NCBI GenBank assembly: GCA_004353515.1 | Contig: SMNZ01000003.1 | Span: forward strand, 124,001-188,000 | From: Alteromonadaceae bacterium M269 | GTDB taxonomy: Bacteria > Pseudomonadota > Gammaproteobacteria > Enterobacterales > Alteromonadaceae | Direction: 5' to 3' | Length of the DNA stretch: 64,000 nucleotides | Part shown: positions 25,801 to 35,256 of the stretch, piece after piece | Layout: each line of letters begins with the position of its first letter | Numbering within the stretch: position 1 is the stretch's first letter | Program-made: the position numbers and the translations under genes | Notes under the pieces: model-generated | Database searches by the model: none | What the model was told of the DNA's origin: nothing | Seen by the model: the letters and a program-made list of their open reading frames with translations, nothing else

Positions 25801-26286
25801 ATGCTTAATCAAGTAAACAGTGACTACAGACTGATTAAAGCCGACATTCAGCATATGACGGCTGTTATGAGTTGGTTGGCGTCCCCCGAAGAAATGCTGC
25901 TTTGGGGAGGACCAGGACTGATTTGGGGACTGGATGAGATTGGATTTGCAGAACAACTTAAATTGGATACAGTCGCCTCAAGAAGCTTAGTTGATCAAAA
26001 CAATAAAGTGATTGGTTTTGGGCAGTACTATGAGCGCGTCGGTAGAATCCATTTTGGCCGCATAGGGATCGCCAAGGATGAAAGAGGGAAAGGCTTAAGC
26101 AATACCTTGATGTCATCTCTCATTGCTGAGGCCACACTTGACGATGAGCGTGAGTTATCTCTCTTTGTGATGAGAGACAATTCACCTGCCATAAAATGCT
26201 ATTCCAAGCTTGGATTTGTTGTTGCAGAGTATCCTGAAACTATCCCCGGAGGTATGACAAACGTTGACTATATGGTGAGGTATTGA
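25801..26286 (+). CDS. GNAT-family N-acetyltransferase
   Basis: 161 residues. The acetyl-CoA-binding signature appears as GRIGIAKDERGKGLSNTLMS (the R/Q-x-x-G-x-G/A region), with LFVMRDNSPAIKCYSKLGFV as the typical C-terminal block. The acceptor substrate is not predictable. It lies close behind the DUF2750 gene. Its ORF ends about 80 bp before the binding-protein gene. Confidence 0.85.
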   Translation: MLNQVNSDYRLIKADIQHMTAVMSWLASPEEMLLWGGPGLIWGLDEIGFAEQLKLDTVASRSLVDQNNKVIGFGQYYERVGRIHFGRIGIAKDERGKGLSNTLMSSLIAEATLDDERELSLFVMRDNSPAIKCYSKLGFVVAEYPETIPGGMTNVDYMVRY

Positions 26287-26365
26287 CACTTCAAAAGTCA
26301 TTGGACTTGAGCTGGGATAGATTATAGGGCAAACAACGGCTATGCTTTCGTTACAAGGAGGCACT

Positions 26366-27655
26366 ATGTGTAAAACAGAGAATAAAATTGCCGAGTCACC
26401 CTCTAGACGAAAGGCAATTAAGCTCGCTATGAAAGCGACGGCTGTAGCAGGAGCGGCAAGTATTGCGCCCTTCGCCATAGGAAGAGAAAAACCTAAGTTG
26501 AGAGTGCTAGGCACACACGTAACACTTCAAGAAGAGTTGCGTCAAAGAGCTATGCAAGATTTAGGTATTGAGCTTATCTTTGAACCCAAAGGTAGTGCCG
26601 CTGTTTTACAGAAAGCCTCAATGGCACCTCAGTCATTCGATTTGTTTGAACAATGGTCGAACAGTATACGTGTGTTATGGCGTTCAGGGGCGATCCAACC
26701 TCTTGATAAGAAACGTCTGACCTATTGGGATGAAATCAATTCATTAACCAAGACAGGAAAGGTTGTTCCTGAGGCTAATATAGGGGCAGGCGATGCACCC
26801 TATAAATTGCTGCATATACAGAAAAATGGTGAATTAGGAACGACACATACGGACCAAGTCAGTTTTATGCCTTATGTCCACAATGTGGATTCTTATGGTT
26901 ACAACACCAACGTGATCAAAAAAGGCGTCCCTTACGAAACGGAAAGCTGGGGGTGGTTATTAGATCCCAAATACTCCGGCAAAGTTGGTGTAGTGAATGC
27001 GCCTGCTATCGGTATTTTTGATTTGGCGTTAGCAGCTCAAGCCAGAAATCTGGTCACCTTCGAAAATATCGGTTCAATGACTAAAGCCGAACTCGATAAG
27101 CTATTTAATGTACTTCTTGAATTTAAGGTGAAGAAACATTTTAGTGGATTTTGGACGTCGGTTCCTGAATCTGTGCAATTTATGCGTAGTAATCGTGTCG
27201 TGATTGAGAGCATGTTTTCACCTGCCGTTTCTGCACTAAACGGGCAAAATATCCCGGTTACTTTTGCAGCACCCAAAGAAGGGTATAGAGGATGGCATGG
27301 CGTTATGTGCCTTTCTTCTGCTATTAGTAATCGGGCCAAAGACGTGGCCTATGAATACATGAACTGGTGGCTTTCCGGCTGGGCTGGGGCATTCATTGCA
27401 CGACAAGGTTACTACATATCCAATCCCTCTCGTTCCAGAGAATTCCTCAGTGAAGCTGAATGGAGTTACTGGTATCAAGGGTTGCCAGCAACTGAAACTT
27501 TGATAGGAACGGACGGCAAAGTTTCAGTGCAAAGAGGGGATGTGCGAACCGGAGGCAGTTACGAGAAGCGTTTTAGTAACGTAGCTGTTTGGAATACGGT
27601 CATGCCAACCTATGATTATAGCCTTCAGAAATGGTACGAGTTTATCAGTGCGTAA
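26366..27655 (+). CDS. periplasmic substrate-binding protein, PotD-like
   Basis: 429 residues from the ATG at 26366, chosen because AAGGAGG lies 4 bp upstream. The N-terminus has a twin-arginine-like export signal (SRRKAIKLAMKATAVAGAAS). The rest resembles spermidine/putrescine-type binding proteins (FDLFEQWSNSIRVLWRSGAI, YGYNTNVIKKGVPYETESWG, YMNWWLSGWAGAFIARQGYY). No ABC permease or ATPase gene is near. Instead a hybrid histidine kinase gene starts 24 bp after its stop, which suggests a sensory role delivering ligand occupancy to the kinase, in the manner of NspS-MbaA or TorT-TorS. The ligand could be a polyamine; this is not shown. Confidence 0.82.
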   Translation: MCKTENKIAESPSRRKAIKLAMKATAVAGAASIAPFAIGREKPKLRVLGTHVTLQEELRQRAMQDLGIELIFEPKGSAAVLQKASMAPQSFDLFEQWSNSIRVLWRSGAIQPLDKKRLTYWDEINSLTKTGKVVPEANIGAGDAPYKLLHIQKNGELGTTHTDQVSFMPYVHNVDSYGYNTNVIKKGVPYETESWGWLLDPKYSGKVGVVNAPAIGIFDLALAAQARNLVTFENIGSMTKAELDKLFNVLLEFKVKKHFSGFWTSVPESVQFMRSNRVVIESMFSPAVSALNGQNIPVTFAAPKEGYRGWHGVMCLSSAISNRAKDVAYEYMNWWLSGWAGAFIARQGYYISNPSRSREFLSEAEWSYWYQGLPATETLIGTDGKVSVQRGDVRTGGSYEKRFSNVAVWNTVMPTYDYSLQKWYEFISA

Positions 27656-27679
27656 TTATCTAGCTTGGCGGGGAGCTTG

Positions 27680-30376
27680 ATGTTTTCATCTCTTAAATCT
27701 CAAGTCACATTTTTTCTGGTGTTACTTGTTTTATTGCTGACAACCCAGGCCGTTCTTAATCGGATTAATCAAGTTTCTATCGTCGAGGACTTGGAGGTTT
27801 CACAACAAGTCTTTATCGATGCAGGCTTAGTGCGTGAGCTAGAAAGAGATGTTTATGATTTACAGCGTAATGTCCTGATCTATAAAGAAACCGCGAGTGA
27901 GTCCGTAAAGATTCGTTTCTCAGCATTGATGAGTAGCATCAATGAAAAAATCACGCTTCTGCAAAAACCTTATAACAATGAAGAAGTGAAAGACAGCTCC
28001 GAACTCGAACTGCTAAATACCATGCAGTCTCACTTGGCTGATTACGGCGATAACTTTGAAAATGTTGTAATCGGGCGAGAGCAGCGTACCGCTCTTTTTG
28101 AAGGCGGGCTTTTGCTGGAGATTGATGCGTTGATTCAATTTTTGGTTGAAGCTGAAGAAAAAGACGTTGATAAGATTTATCCCTCTACGTTATCTATTCA
28201 ATACCACTTAGCTCGTGCAGAAAACGCCGCTTTCCAGTATTTGTTGAGTCCCGATTTTGAGCATCTGGAAGCGTTTAAAGAACAAACCAGAATGACGCGT
28301 GAAGCACTGATGGAATTTCCTCATGCTGATAGTTTTACCTCGCATGTTGAACAGTCGTTAAAGTCTATTGATGAGCACTTCATCCAATTGACTCAAATAA
28401 CACGTGGCTATCTGTACTTGGTTAATGTAGTGATGACAGGTGCAGCCAATGAATTCTTGTTCCTGACATCTCAACTGGCTGAGCAAGTTGTTGAGCAATC
28501 CAAAGCAACTAACCAACAGGTTTTAAGCAATATTGACCAAGCTCAGACGCGAAGCAATGCCTTTGCGGTACTTGAGATTCTGCTAATTATTGCAACAGCT
28601 ATTTTTATGGGTGTTAGAGTTATTCTGCCCATTGGTTCAATGTCGGAGATCTTTGAAAATCTGGTTAAAGGCAAAGATTTTGAAGAAGCACCAGGGCTTT
28701 CTGGTAGTAACGAAATGCAGAGGCTACTGAAAGCCGCTAAAGTGTTTAATGATAAGAATATTCAAACCCACGCTTTGCTTGAAGAAGCGACCGCATCTAA
28801 TGCTCGTCAGGAAGAGTTGAATAAGCAACTCGAAATCTCGAAGAAAAATGCTGAAAAAGCAGCTAATTCAAAGAGTATGTTCTTGGCCAATATGAGCCAT
28901 GAAATCAGAACACCTATGAATGGGATTATCGGGCTTGTCGATTTGGCATTGCGCGAAAAAATGTCGAACAAGCTGAACAATTATCTCCAAAAGGTATCTG
29001 CATCCAGTCAGATATTAATGAGCGTTATCAACGACATTTTAGATTTCTCTAAAATTGAAGCTGGGAAGCTAGATATTGAAATGACCAGTTTCTCTCTTCA
29101 ATCTCTGCTCGATAATGTCCTCTCTATCGTGACGCTGAAAGCAAGAGAGAAGAATTTAAATGTGAAACTTCAGCTAGAGCCAAGTTTGCCTGGAAACTTC
29201 GTAGGCGACCCACTGAGGATTACTCAGGTTATTCTCAACCTGACCAATAATGCAATTAAGTTTACGGAAAATGGGCGAGTCAGCATTCGCTTTTATAGCG
29301 ATTACATCAAAGTTCGAAGTGAAACCATGCTGTATGTTGATGTAGAAGACACTGGTATTGGTATGACTGATGTTCAGCAAAGTCGAGTGTTTGATTCATT
29401 TACTCAGGCGGACGGTTCAACAAGTCGAGAATATGGAGGAACTGGGCTTGGGCTTGCCATTGTTAAACAGTTAACCGAGCTAATGGGCGGGACGGTTGCG
29501 GTTAAATCAGAGGCAGGAGTAGGCAGTGTGTTTACTGTTTGCTTTGCTGTAAAAGCCTTCCAAGAACAAAAAGGATTACTTGAGTTTGAAGAAAAACTGA
29601 CACCTAAAATTCATTATTTTAGTGACGCCAGCTTAATGTGTAATGGCTATTTAACGTCTTTTGCCGATGACTTAAACAAACGTCCTATGTCAGATCTTTT
29701 GGGGGCAGCGACTGATATTGGTGAATCGGATACCGTGCTAATTGACGCTTTTTCAGTAACCCATATTAAGAAGTTCGAACTTGCAATTGAGAAGTTGTTA
29801 TCTGCTAAAGCTAATGTGGGGTTTGTTACAGATACTCAACCGACACAACTTCCTCAGCAGCTTAAAACACGTTGGGAAAGGCCTGTTTTAAGTCAACCCT
29901 TTACACCTAATCAACTGATTAACTTTTTCGAGCATGTGATGGGTAAGGTCGAAGAAAGTCATGATGAGCATAGGCTGATTGATGATAAGCCCTCCTGTGA
30001 GAAAACGTTTTCTGGTCATGTTTTGTTGGTTGAAGATAACAACATTAATCAGACCGTTGCTGGTGAAATGCTGACCTCACTCGGTATGACGTTTGATATT
30101 GCAGAGGACGGTCGGCAGGCTGTCACTAAGATGACGAATTCACCGCACTACGACTTAATATTAATGGATGTACAAATGCCCATTATGGACGGTTATGAAG
30201 CAACAGCCATGCTGAGAGAGCTCGGACATAAAGCTATTCCTATTTGTGGCTTATCAGCAAACGCAATGAGAAAGGATAGGGAGACGGCGAAAAATTCTGG
30301 AATGGATGAATACCTGACAAAACCCATCAAAAGAGAGAAGCTAGTCGAAGTATTTGATAAGTACTTCTCCCTCTAA
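27680..30376 (+). CDS. hybrid sensor histidine kinase (periplasmic sensor, HAMP, HisKA, HATPase, REC)
   Basis: About 898 residues from the ATG at 27680, preceded by GGGGAG. Two membrane helices (about 10-25 and 300-315) enclose a mostly helical periplasmic domain. A HAMP-like region and coiled coil lead to HisKA ([15 protein letters not shown], His near 405), the ATPase domain ([29 protein letters not shown]), and a C-terminal receiver ([18 protein letters not shown], phospho-acceptor Asp in LILMDVQMP near 829, Lys in YLTKPIK). No Hpt domain or output regulator is adjacent, so the phosphorelay must continue elsewhere. It probably pairs with the binding protein encoded just upstream. Confidence 0.92.
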   Translation: MFSSLKSQVTFFLVLLVLLLTTQAVLNRINQVSIVEDLEVSQQVFIDAGLVRELERDVYDLQRNVLIYKETASESVKIRFSALMSSINEKITLLQKPYNNEEVKDSSELELLNTMQSHLADYGDNFENVVIGREQRTALFEGGLLLEIDALIQFLVEAEEKDVDKIYPSTLSIQYHLARAENAAFQYLLSPDFEHLEAFKEQTRMTREALMEFPHADSFTSHVEQSLKSIDEHFIQLTQITRGYLYLVNVVMTGAANEFLFLTSQLAEQVVEQSKATNQQVLSNIDQAQTRSNAFAVLEILLIIATAIFMGVRVILPIGSMSEIFENLVKGKDFEEAPGLSGSNEMQRLLKAAKVFNDKNIQTHALLEEATASNARQEELNKQLEISKKNAEKAANSKSMFLANMSHEIRTPMNGIIGLVDLALREKMSNKLNNYLQKVSASSQILMSVINDILDFSKIEAGKLDIEMTSFSLQSLLDNVLSIVTLKAREKNLNVKLQLEPSLPGNFVGDPLRITQVILNLTNNAIKFTENGRVSIRFYSDYIKVRSETMLYVDVEDTGIGMTDVQQSRVFDSFTQADGSTSREYGGTGLGLAIVKQLTELMGGTVAVKSEAGVGSVFTVCFAVKAFQEQKGLLEFEEKLTPKIHYFSDASLMCNGYLTSFADDLNKRPMSDLLGAATDIGESDTVLIDAFSVTHIKKFELAIEKLLSAKANVGFVTDTQPTQLPQQLKTRWERPVLSQPFTPNQLINFFEHVMGKVEESHDEHRLIDDKPSCEKTFSGHVLLVEDNNINQTVAGEMLTSLGMTFDIAEDGRQAVTKMTNSPHYDLILMDVQMPIMDGYEATAMLRELGHKAIPICGLSANAMRKDRETAKNSGMDEYLTKPIKREKLVEVFDKYFSL

Positions 30377-30411
30377 GATTGGGTTTCTTGGGAATATCTA
30401 CCTTTATCACT

Positions 30412-30609
30412 GTTCGCGTACAAGCGCAGGTCCTACGGTTGGAATTATTCTGTAGGTGCGGACTTGTCCGCGAATACTGCCTCAAAGCACACCACAGTTC
30501 GCGCGCAAGCGCAGCTCCTACAGTTGGAATTATTCTGTAGGAGCAGGACTTGTCGGCGAATACTGCCTCAAAGCGCATCACAGTTCGCGCGCAAGCGCAG
30601 CTCCTACAG
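30412..30609. repeat. REPIN-like palindromic repeats, two and a third units of about 85 bp
   Basis: Units begin with GTTCGCG at 30412, 30497 and 30583. Each full unit holds an imperfect inverted repeat: TTCGCGCGCAAGCGCAGCTC and TACAG on one arm, CTGTAGGAGC and CTTGTCGGCGAA on the other, around TTGGAATTATT. The third unit has only the first arm. The repeats fill the gap between two convergent genes, a typical place for REP elements, and could act as a terminator for both. Short ORFs across them are artefacts. Confidence 0.8.
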
Positions 30610-30614
30610 GTTGT

Positions 30615-32279
30615 CTAATCCTTATCGAAGACTTTCTTTCCGGCTATCCAGGTTTCCTGCACTTGGGGTTGCCACAGCTGTGCCGAAGGAACAGCAAAGA
30701 TATCTTTATCGATCAAAATAAAGTCAGCCCATTTTCCTGGCGTCAAACCACCTAATATCTTGTCCTGATGGGCAGCATAAGCAGCATCAAGGGTGAATGA
30801 TTTGAACGCTTGATAGACCGTCATCTTTTCTTCAGGTAGCCATCCTTGGTCTGGTTGATTTTCTCTGTCCTGGCGAGTTACTGCTGCATGCAATCCATAA
30901 AAGGGGTTCGCCAATTCAACTGGAAAATCTGAACCGGATGCAATACGAGATCCCTGTTTTAAGAAGGTTTGCCAAGCATAGGCTCCTTCTAAACGAGCAT
31001 GACCTAAACGGTCGCCTGCCATGTTTTTATCACTGGTGGCATGAGTCGGTTGCATGGCAGGAACAATACCTATTTCCTTAAAGCGTGGAATATCTGCTGG
31101 ATTAATAATTTGGGCGTGCTCGACGCGGTTTCTCAGCTCTCTACCACCTAAGCGTTTAATGGTGTCTTCAAACTGATCAAGCGCTAATCTGTTAGCTCGG
31201 TCGCCTATAGCATGGAAGTTCAGCTGGAATTGGCTGCCTATAACGGTATCAAACAGTGACTTTAAATCTTGTTGTTTAGTGACCAGTAAGCCCACATTGT
31301 GAGGGTCATCACTATAAGGTTCTAACAACGCAGCTCCCCGGCTACCAAGGGCACCGTCTCCGTAAGCTTTGACACTTCGAATAGATAAAAAGTCGTTTTT
31401 ATCTCGAACATGGCCTTTAGCCAACATACCTTTGAGTTCCGGATCAGTAGCTGCAACCATGGCGTAAACGCGAATAGGTAATTTGTTCTGGTGCGCTCTT
31501 TCCTGATAGAAGTCATATACTTGTTTACTAATGCCAGCGTCGTGTGTACTCGTGATACCTAAAGCGAGCAAATGTTGACCTGCAGCTTGAAGCGAACGAT
31601 CAAGTGTTGCATCTGAAGTTTCAGGGACCAGCTTTCCAACTAAATAGGCAGCGTTATCTACTAATACGCCAGTGGGTGCTCCGTTGTCGTCTCTGACAAT
31701 CAATCCACCTGGAGGATCTAAGGTATCTTTCGTAATGCCTGCCAATTCCAAGGCTTTGCTGTTGACCCAAGTAGCGTGGCCATCAACACGTTCTAACATT
31801 ACGGGCTTGTTGCTGACGTATTCGTCGAGATCTTGTGCAGTTGGGAAAGTTTTTCCTGGCCAAAGTACTTGGTTCCATCCTCTACCCATAATAACGTCGA
31901 GATCAGGGTTCGCATCGGCGTAGTCTTTGACTTGTTTGGCGGTGTCTTTTGCAGAGCCTTTACCGCGGATATCTACCTGTAATAAATTGTCGCCTAATCC
32001 TAGAATATGTCCATGAGCATCGACTAAACCCGGCAACAAGGTTTGTTGCTTACCGTCTATGACATTGGCATCGGGATAGCTTTCAAGTAACAGGTTATCG
32101 CCAATTGAGAGGACTTTACCATTCTCGAAAACTAAGGTGTTGAACTGGATAAACTCGCCAGAGTCACCGAATGTGTATCCACGAACATTAGATATCGCAG
32201 TGGGTTTCGCAAGCGATAATGTGCTCGCCGCCGAAAGGCACAGCGTCATCGCTAAAGCTTTGAAGTTGATTTTTTTCAT
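30615..32279 (-). CDS. secreted amidohydrolase, YtcJ-like
   Basis: About 554 residues from the ATG at 32279, chosen because a signal peptide follows directly (KALAMTLCLSAASTLSLAKP); the ORF stays open 16 codons upstream. Metal-dependent hydrolase motifs are visible: LLPGLVDAHGHILGLG, FHAIGDRANRLALDQF, EHAQIINPADIPRF and GSDFPVELANPFYGLHAAV. The family hydrolyses amide or related bonds with a TIM-barrel fold; the substrate is unknown. It is exported and read convergently with the hybrid kinase gene, with REPIN-like repeats between them. Confidence 0.88.
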   Translation of the reverse strand: MKKINFKALAMTLCLSAASTLSLAKPTAISNVRGYTFGDSGEFIQFNTLVFENGKVLSIGDNLLLESYPDANVIDGKQQTLLPGLVDAHGHILGLGDNLLQVDIRGKGSAKDTAKQVKDYADANPDLDVIMGRGWNQVLWPGKTFPTAQDLDEYVSNKPVMLERVDGHATWVNSKALELAGITKDTLDPPGGLIVRDDNGAPTGVLVDNAAYLVGKLVPETSDATLDRSLQAAGQHLLALGITSTHDAGISKQVYDFYQERAHQNKLPIRVYAMVAATDPELKGMLAKGHVRDKNDFLSIRSVKAYGDGALGSRGAALLEPYSDDPHNVGLLVTKQQDLKSLFDTVIGSQFQLNFHAIGDRANRLALDQFEDTIKRLGGRELRNRVEHAQIINPADIPRFKEIGIVPAMQPTHATSDKNMAGDRLGHARLEGAYAWQTFLKQGSRIASGSDFPVELANPFYGLHAAVTRQDRENQPDQGWLPEEKMTVYQAFKSFTLDAAYAAHQDKILGGLTPGKWADFILIDKDIFAVPSAQLWQPQVQETWIAGKKVFDKD

Positions 32280-32418
32280 TGTAGATTTTGTCAGCGTTGA
32301 TAACGTCAGTGTTACAACATGCAGCAACTGACGAATGAGTTCAACTTTTATTGATTCTAGTCAAATGCGATGGTGTTACGTCTTTTTCACGCCTAAACAA
32401 TCGGCTAGATTAGATCTG

Positions 32419-32829
32419 TTATTCTGCGTGCCTTTGGCATGTTTCAAGTAGGAGGGTGAGATCTAAATTCCCAGAGCTTTCAAATACAATTGCTTGCTCA
32501 TATCTGACAATTGCTCTTGATTCGCCGTTAACCCAGCCTAACCATTGCTTCATTTGTCTTCTTTTTCGGCCTGAGATAGTTTGGAAAGGTTGCTCTGAAT
32601 GAGGTTTATTCAAGTCGAACAATTCAATATTTAACCGACTGATATAAGGCGCCAAGACTTGGGCCTGTTGTTCGAAAACTATCTGCGAGCCGTTATCTAA
32701 GGAGAATAAAATCTGACAGTTTTGACTATTTCCAAATAAATCAGGAGAGGCATCACTATCGAATGATTTTAAAAGGATAAGCGTGAAGAGCCATCCGTAA
32801 GCGATGATGTGGTGCAGTTTGGTGTTCAT
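32419..32829 (-). CDS. hypothetical exported protein
   Basis: 136 residues with a hydrophobic N-terminus (IIAYGWLFTLILLKSF) that looks like a signal peptide or anchor. The mature part has two cysteines (NCQILFSL and LLETCQRH) that could form a disulphide, and a basic RKRRQMKQWLGW stretch. No family was recognised. Its ATG abuts the stop of the dehydratase gene, so the two are probably translationally coupled. A role with the dehydratase is not evident. Confidence 0.6.
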   Translation of the reverse strand: MNTKLHHIIAYGWLFTLILLKSFDSDASPDLFGNSQNCQILFSLDNGSQIVFEQQAQVLAPYISRLNIELFDLNKPHSEQPFQTISGRKRRQMKQWLGWVNGESRAIVRYEQAIVFESSGNLDLTLLLETCQRHAE

Positions 32830-33819
32830 TTAAAGGCTTGGAATGTTTTCTAAATGGTTATCTTGCCATAATGCCTGCATTTTAAGGTAATCAATATTAC
32901 CACCCGACAATATGACTAAAACGCGTTGTTTAGTACGTTTACCCTTTAACCATTCGGCTACAGCACCCATGGTCATTGCGCTGGTGGGCTCAACGTGTAT
33001 TTTGAGTAGATGTTGTAGCCACTGGGTCCAGTAAGCAATTTGTGGTTCATCAACTTCATAAAAACTATCAAGTTGTTGTAGGAATGGAAAAGTGATATCA
33101 CCGACGGCAAGTGTTGCAGCACCATCAGCTAGAGTTTTCGGCGACTCAGACAAACGCTGAATACTGCCTTGACGAATAGATTCTGCCGCATCGTTACCTG
33201 CTAATGGTTCAGCGCCAAATACCTCTGCTTTAGGGCTGGTTGCTCTCGTTGCGATAAGCGTTCCTGATAGGAGGCCACCGCCACCACAAGGTGCGCAAAC
33301 ACCATCAACTTCGCCTATCTCTTGCAGTGCTTCCAAAGCTGCTGTGCCTTGTCCGCTGACTATTTGTTCGTGGTTAAAGGGAGGTATCCAGTAGGTGCCT
33401 TCCTCCTCAGCTGCAATTGCTACTTGTTCGTCAGCTTCTTTACGAGTTTCGAATAACTTTAAGTCGGCGCCATAGAAACTGGTCGCAGCTGCTTTTACGC
33501 CAGAAATATTGGTCGCACTGTAGATAGTCGCAGGCAAGTTAAACAACTTAGATGCGAAAGACACACCTTGTGCATGGTTGCCTGAGCTATTTGCGATAAT
33601 GCGTTTAGGCTGTTGGCCTGTTTCTTTGAGCCAAGAGAGAATGTTGGCAGCTCCTCGTATTTTAAAAGCTCCTGTTTTTTGAAAACACTCAGCCTTAAAA
33701 ATAATTTCGTGACCTAACCATTCATTAAGTAATTGAGACTGAAGAAGAGGTGTTTTAATAACGTAAGGCTTAATGCGCTGTTGTGCGGCAACAACATGAT
33801 CAATACTCAATTTTGACAT
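32830..33819 (-). CDS. threonine/serine dehydratase-like PLP enzyme
   Basis: 329 residues from the ATG at 33819 (MSKLSIDHVVAAQQRI), the start that matches the family; the ORF is open 23 codons further. The PLP lysine lies in CFQKTGAFKIRGAANI, the substrate loop in NSSGNHAQGVSFASKL and the phosphate-binding glycines in CGGGGLLSGTLIA. Fold-type II enzymes of this length convert threonine or serine to the 2-oxo acid and ammonia. There is no C-terminal ACT domain, so it resembles the catabolic form. Serine racemase or a hydroxyaspartate dehydratase are alternatives. Confidence 0.87.
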   Translation of the reverse strand: MSKLSIDHVVAAQQRIKPYVIKTPLLQSQLLNEWLGHEIIFKAECFQKTGAFKIRGAANILSWLKETGQQPKRIIANSSGNHAQGVSFASKLFNLPATIYSATNISGVKAAATSFYGADLKLFETRKEADEQVAIAAEEEGTYWIPPFNHEQIVSGQGTAALEALQEIGEVDGVCAPCGGGGLLSGTLIATRATSPKAEVFGAEPLAGNDAAESIRQGSIQRLSESPKTLADGAATLAVGDITFPFLQQLDSFYEVDEPQIAYWTQWLQHLLKIHVEPTSAMTMGAVAEWLKGKRTKQRVLVILSGGNIDYLKMQALWQDNHLENIPSL

Positions 33820-33957
33820 AAATAAAACAGGTTTCTGAGCTCTAAAAAACAGGGCGCACACCTTATCATGTAGTGCGTTAAATGGCATTAGAAGAGTTAA
33901 TATCTTTGTGACTTGATGTACACTTATTTGAAACCTTAAAACAAGAAGGAAACAACC

Positions 33958-34332
33958 ATGGGATTACTTGACGGCTTATTAGGTAATGCATCTGAAGTTA
34001 ATGTTGAAGATGTGGCAGAAGAGTTTGCGCCTATCCTCGGTGAAGGCGAGAGCCTGCAACAGGTTTTTAAAGAGATACGCGATATGTATTTGTTTACTAA
34101 CTACCGATTAATTTTGGTTGATAAACAGGGATTAACCGGTAAAAAAGTGGATTACCACTCTATTCCGTATCGCGCAATTACAAACTTCGTGGTTGAAACA
34201 GCTGGGCATTTTGATCTTGATGCTGAGCTTAAAGTGTGGATTTCTGGTCGTTCAGAACCTATCGAAAAAGAGCTGAAAAAAGACAGCGTTATTGGTATTC
34301 AAAAAACGCTTGCGACTTGTATGTTCAGTTAA
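33958..34332 (+). CDS. bacterial PH-domain protein (YvbH-like)
   Basis: 124 residues. After a short GLLDGLLGN start, the body (FKEIRDMYLFTNYRLILVDK, KKVDYHSIPYRAITNFVVET, LDAELKVWISG) follows the bacterial pleckstrin-homology fold. AGAAGGAAAC precedes the ATG as ribosome site. It is cytoplasmic with unknown function. It is monocistronic and divergent from the dehydratase gene. Confidence 0.85.
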   Translation: MGLLDGLLGNASEVNVEDVAEEFAPILGEGESLQQVFKEIRDMYLFTNYRLILVDKQGLTGKKVDYHSIPYRAITNFVVETAGHFDLDAELKVWISGRSEPIEKELKKDSVIGIQKTLATCMFS

Positions 34333-34363
34333 CCTCAGCTTTGCATGAGGAAAGTCGAACAAA

Positions 34364-34801
34364 TTATTGGCGGCGCTTTACGCTAAAGTGGTCGCCTTTG
34401 GCCTGCATTAAATTTACAAGTACCTGTTTTCCCTCATAGCCATGGTGGTTACATTTGGCTCGGACAACTACTTCTTTTATCCGGTTTGGAATTTTGATCC
34501 CGCACTGGCTTCGTGTAAAAGGTTGCTCATTGTCGTGAGGGTGGGCAAGGGGGCGTTGCCCTAAAACATTCCCGTTCAAATCTATCACCTCCCAATGATC
34601 TGCGTAGTGATTCCAGCCTTGATCGTTATGGCGCACTTGTGTGTGAAAACACCAGGTATTCTCGGTTTGCTCAATAGCACTTACTTTTGTGACCTGAGCA
34701 TAGTTGAGGGATGAGGAATAGTTATTTGTTAGATTAGCAGAGCTGCAGGCAGTGAACGCCCACAGCAAGACAGAAAGTGATGTGGCAGCCTGTTTACCCA
34801 T
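34364..34801 (-). CDS. hypothetical lipoprotein
   Basis: 145 residues with a short signal ending in the lipobox FTAC (near residues 16-19), so probably lipid-anchored. The mature part has four further cysteines (NTWCFHTQ, SQCGIKI, AKCNHHGYEG) and conserved-looking aromatic positions. No family name is assigned. It overlaps the upstream DUF4870-like gene by 8 bp, so the two are co-translated. Confidence 0.7.
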   Translation of the reverse strand: MGKQAATSLSVLLWAFTACSSANLTNNYSSSLNYAQVTKVSAIEQTENTWCFHTQVRHNDQGWNHYADHWEVIDLNGNVLGQRPLAHPHDNEQPFTRSQCGIKIPNRIKEVVVRAKCNHHGYEGKQVLVNLMQAKGDHFSVKRRQ

Positions 34802-35141
34802 AAGGTTTGTTTGATGTTAGGTTTGCCAAGCCTTTGACGACCCTATAGATGGACCAAATCCAGACGGCCAAACCTAAGAAATAACCGACAATAACAAAAA
34901 GCAGAATAAAGCTTATGATTGATAATCCAAGCCCCCACCAGAAGGTTTTAATGATGTTGGAATAATGATCTTCAAATAAGGTGCCGTATGCATCACCTTT
35001 TTTGACCATGGCCCAAATAGCACCCACTATCCAAAAAATACCGGTAAAAAGTCCAAGTACCATGAGCCCATAAGCAATAAGTGCATTAGTTTTCGCAGCT
35101 TCATCTTTAGCAGAGAGCGTCATTGCTGGTGTGTCTGACAT
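34794..35141 (-). CDS. DUF4870-like small membrane protein
   Basis: 115 residues with three to four membrane helices (NALIAYGLMVLGLFTGIFWI, IIKTFWWGLGLSIISF, FVIVGYFLGLAVWIWSIYRV). The pattern VKKGDAYGTLFEDHYSNIIKT is typical of DUF4870-type proteins, whose function is unknown. It is the first gene of a two-gene leftward operon with the lipoprotein gene. Confidence 0.78.
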   Translation of the reverse strand: MSDTPAMTLSAKDEAAKTNALIAYGLMVLGLFTGIFWIVGAIWAMVKKGDAYGTLFEDHYSNIIKTFWWGLGLSIISFILLFVIVGYFLGLAVWIWSIYRVVKGLANLTSNKPYG

Positions 35142-35256
35142 GCTATTACTCCTGTTATGCCTTTGTTATTAAAGTAGTTGTTTGTAAGTTTATACACATT
35201 AACAGGAGCAATAGTATAACAAAACACCAATATCGCATCTCGGATGAGTGCAAAAA

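Noticed and set aside
30412-30609. Repeats considered as a CRISPR array
   Set aside because: The unit is about 85 bp, the intervening sequence is repeated rather than unique, and each unit folds on itself; this is REP-like.
30456-30755. ORFs of 85-99 codons across the repeats
   Set aside because: They consist mostly of the repeat unit and run antisense into the amidohydrolase gene.
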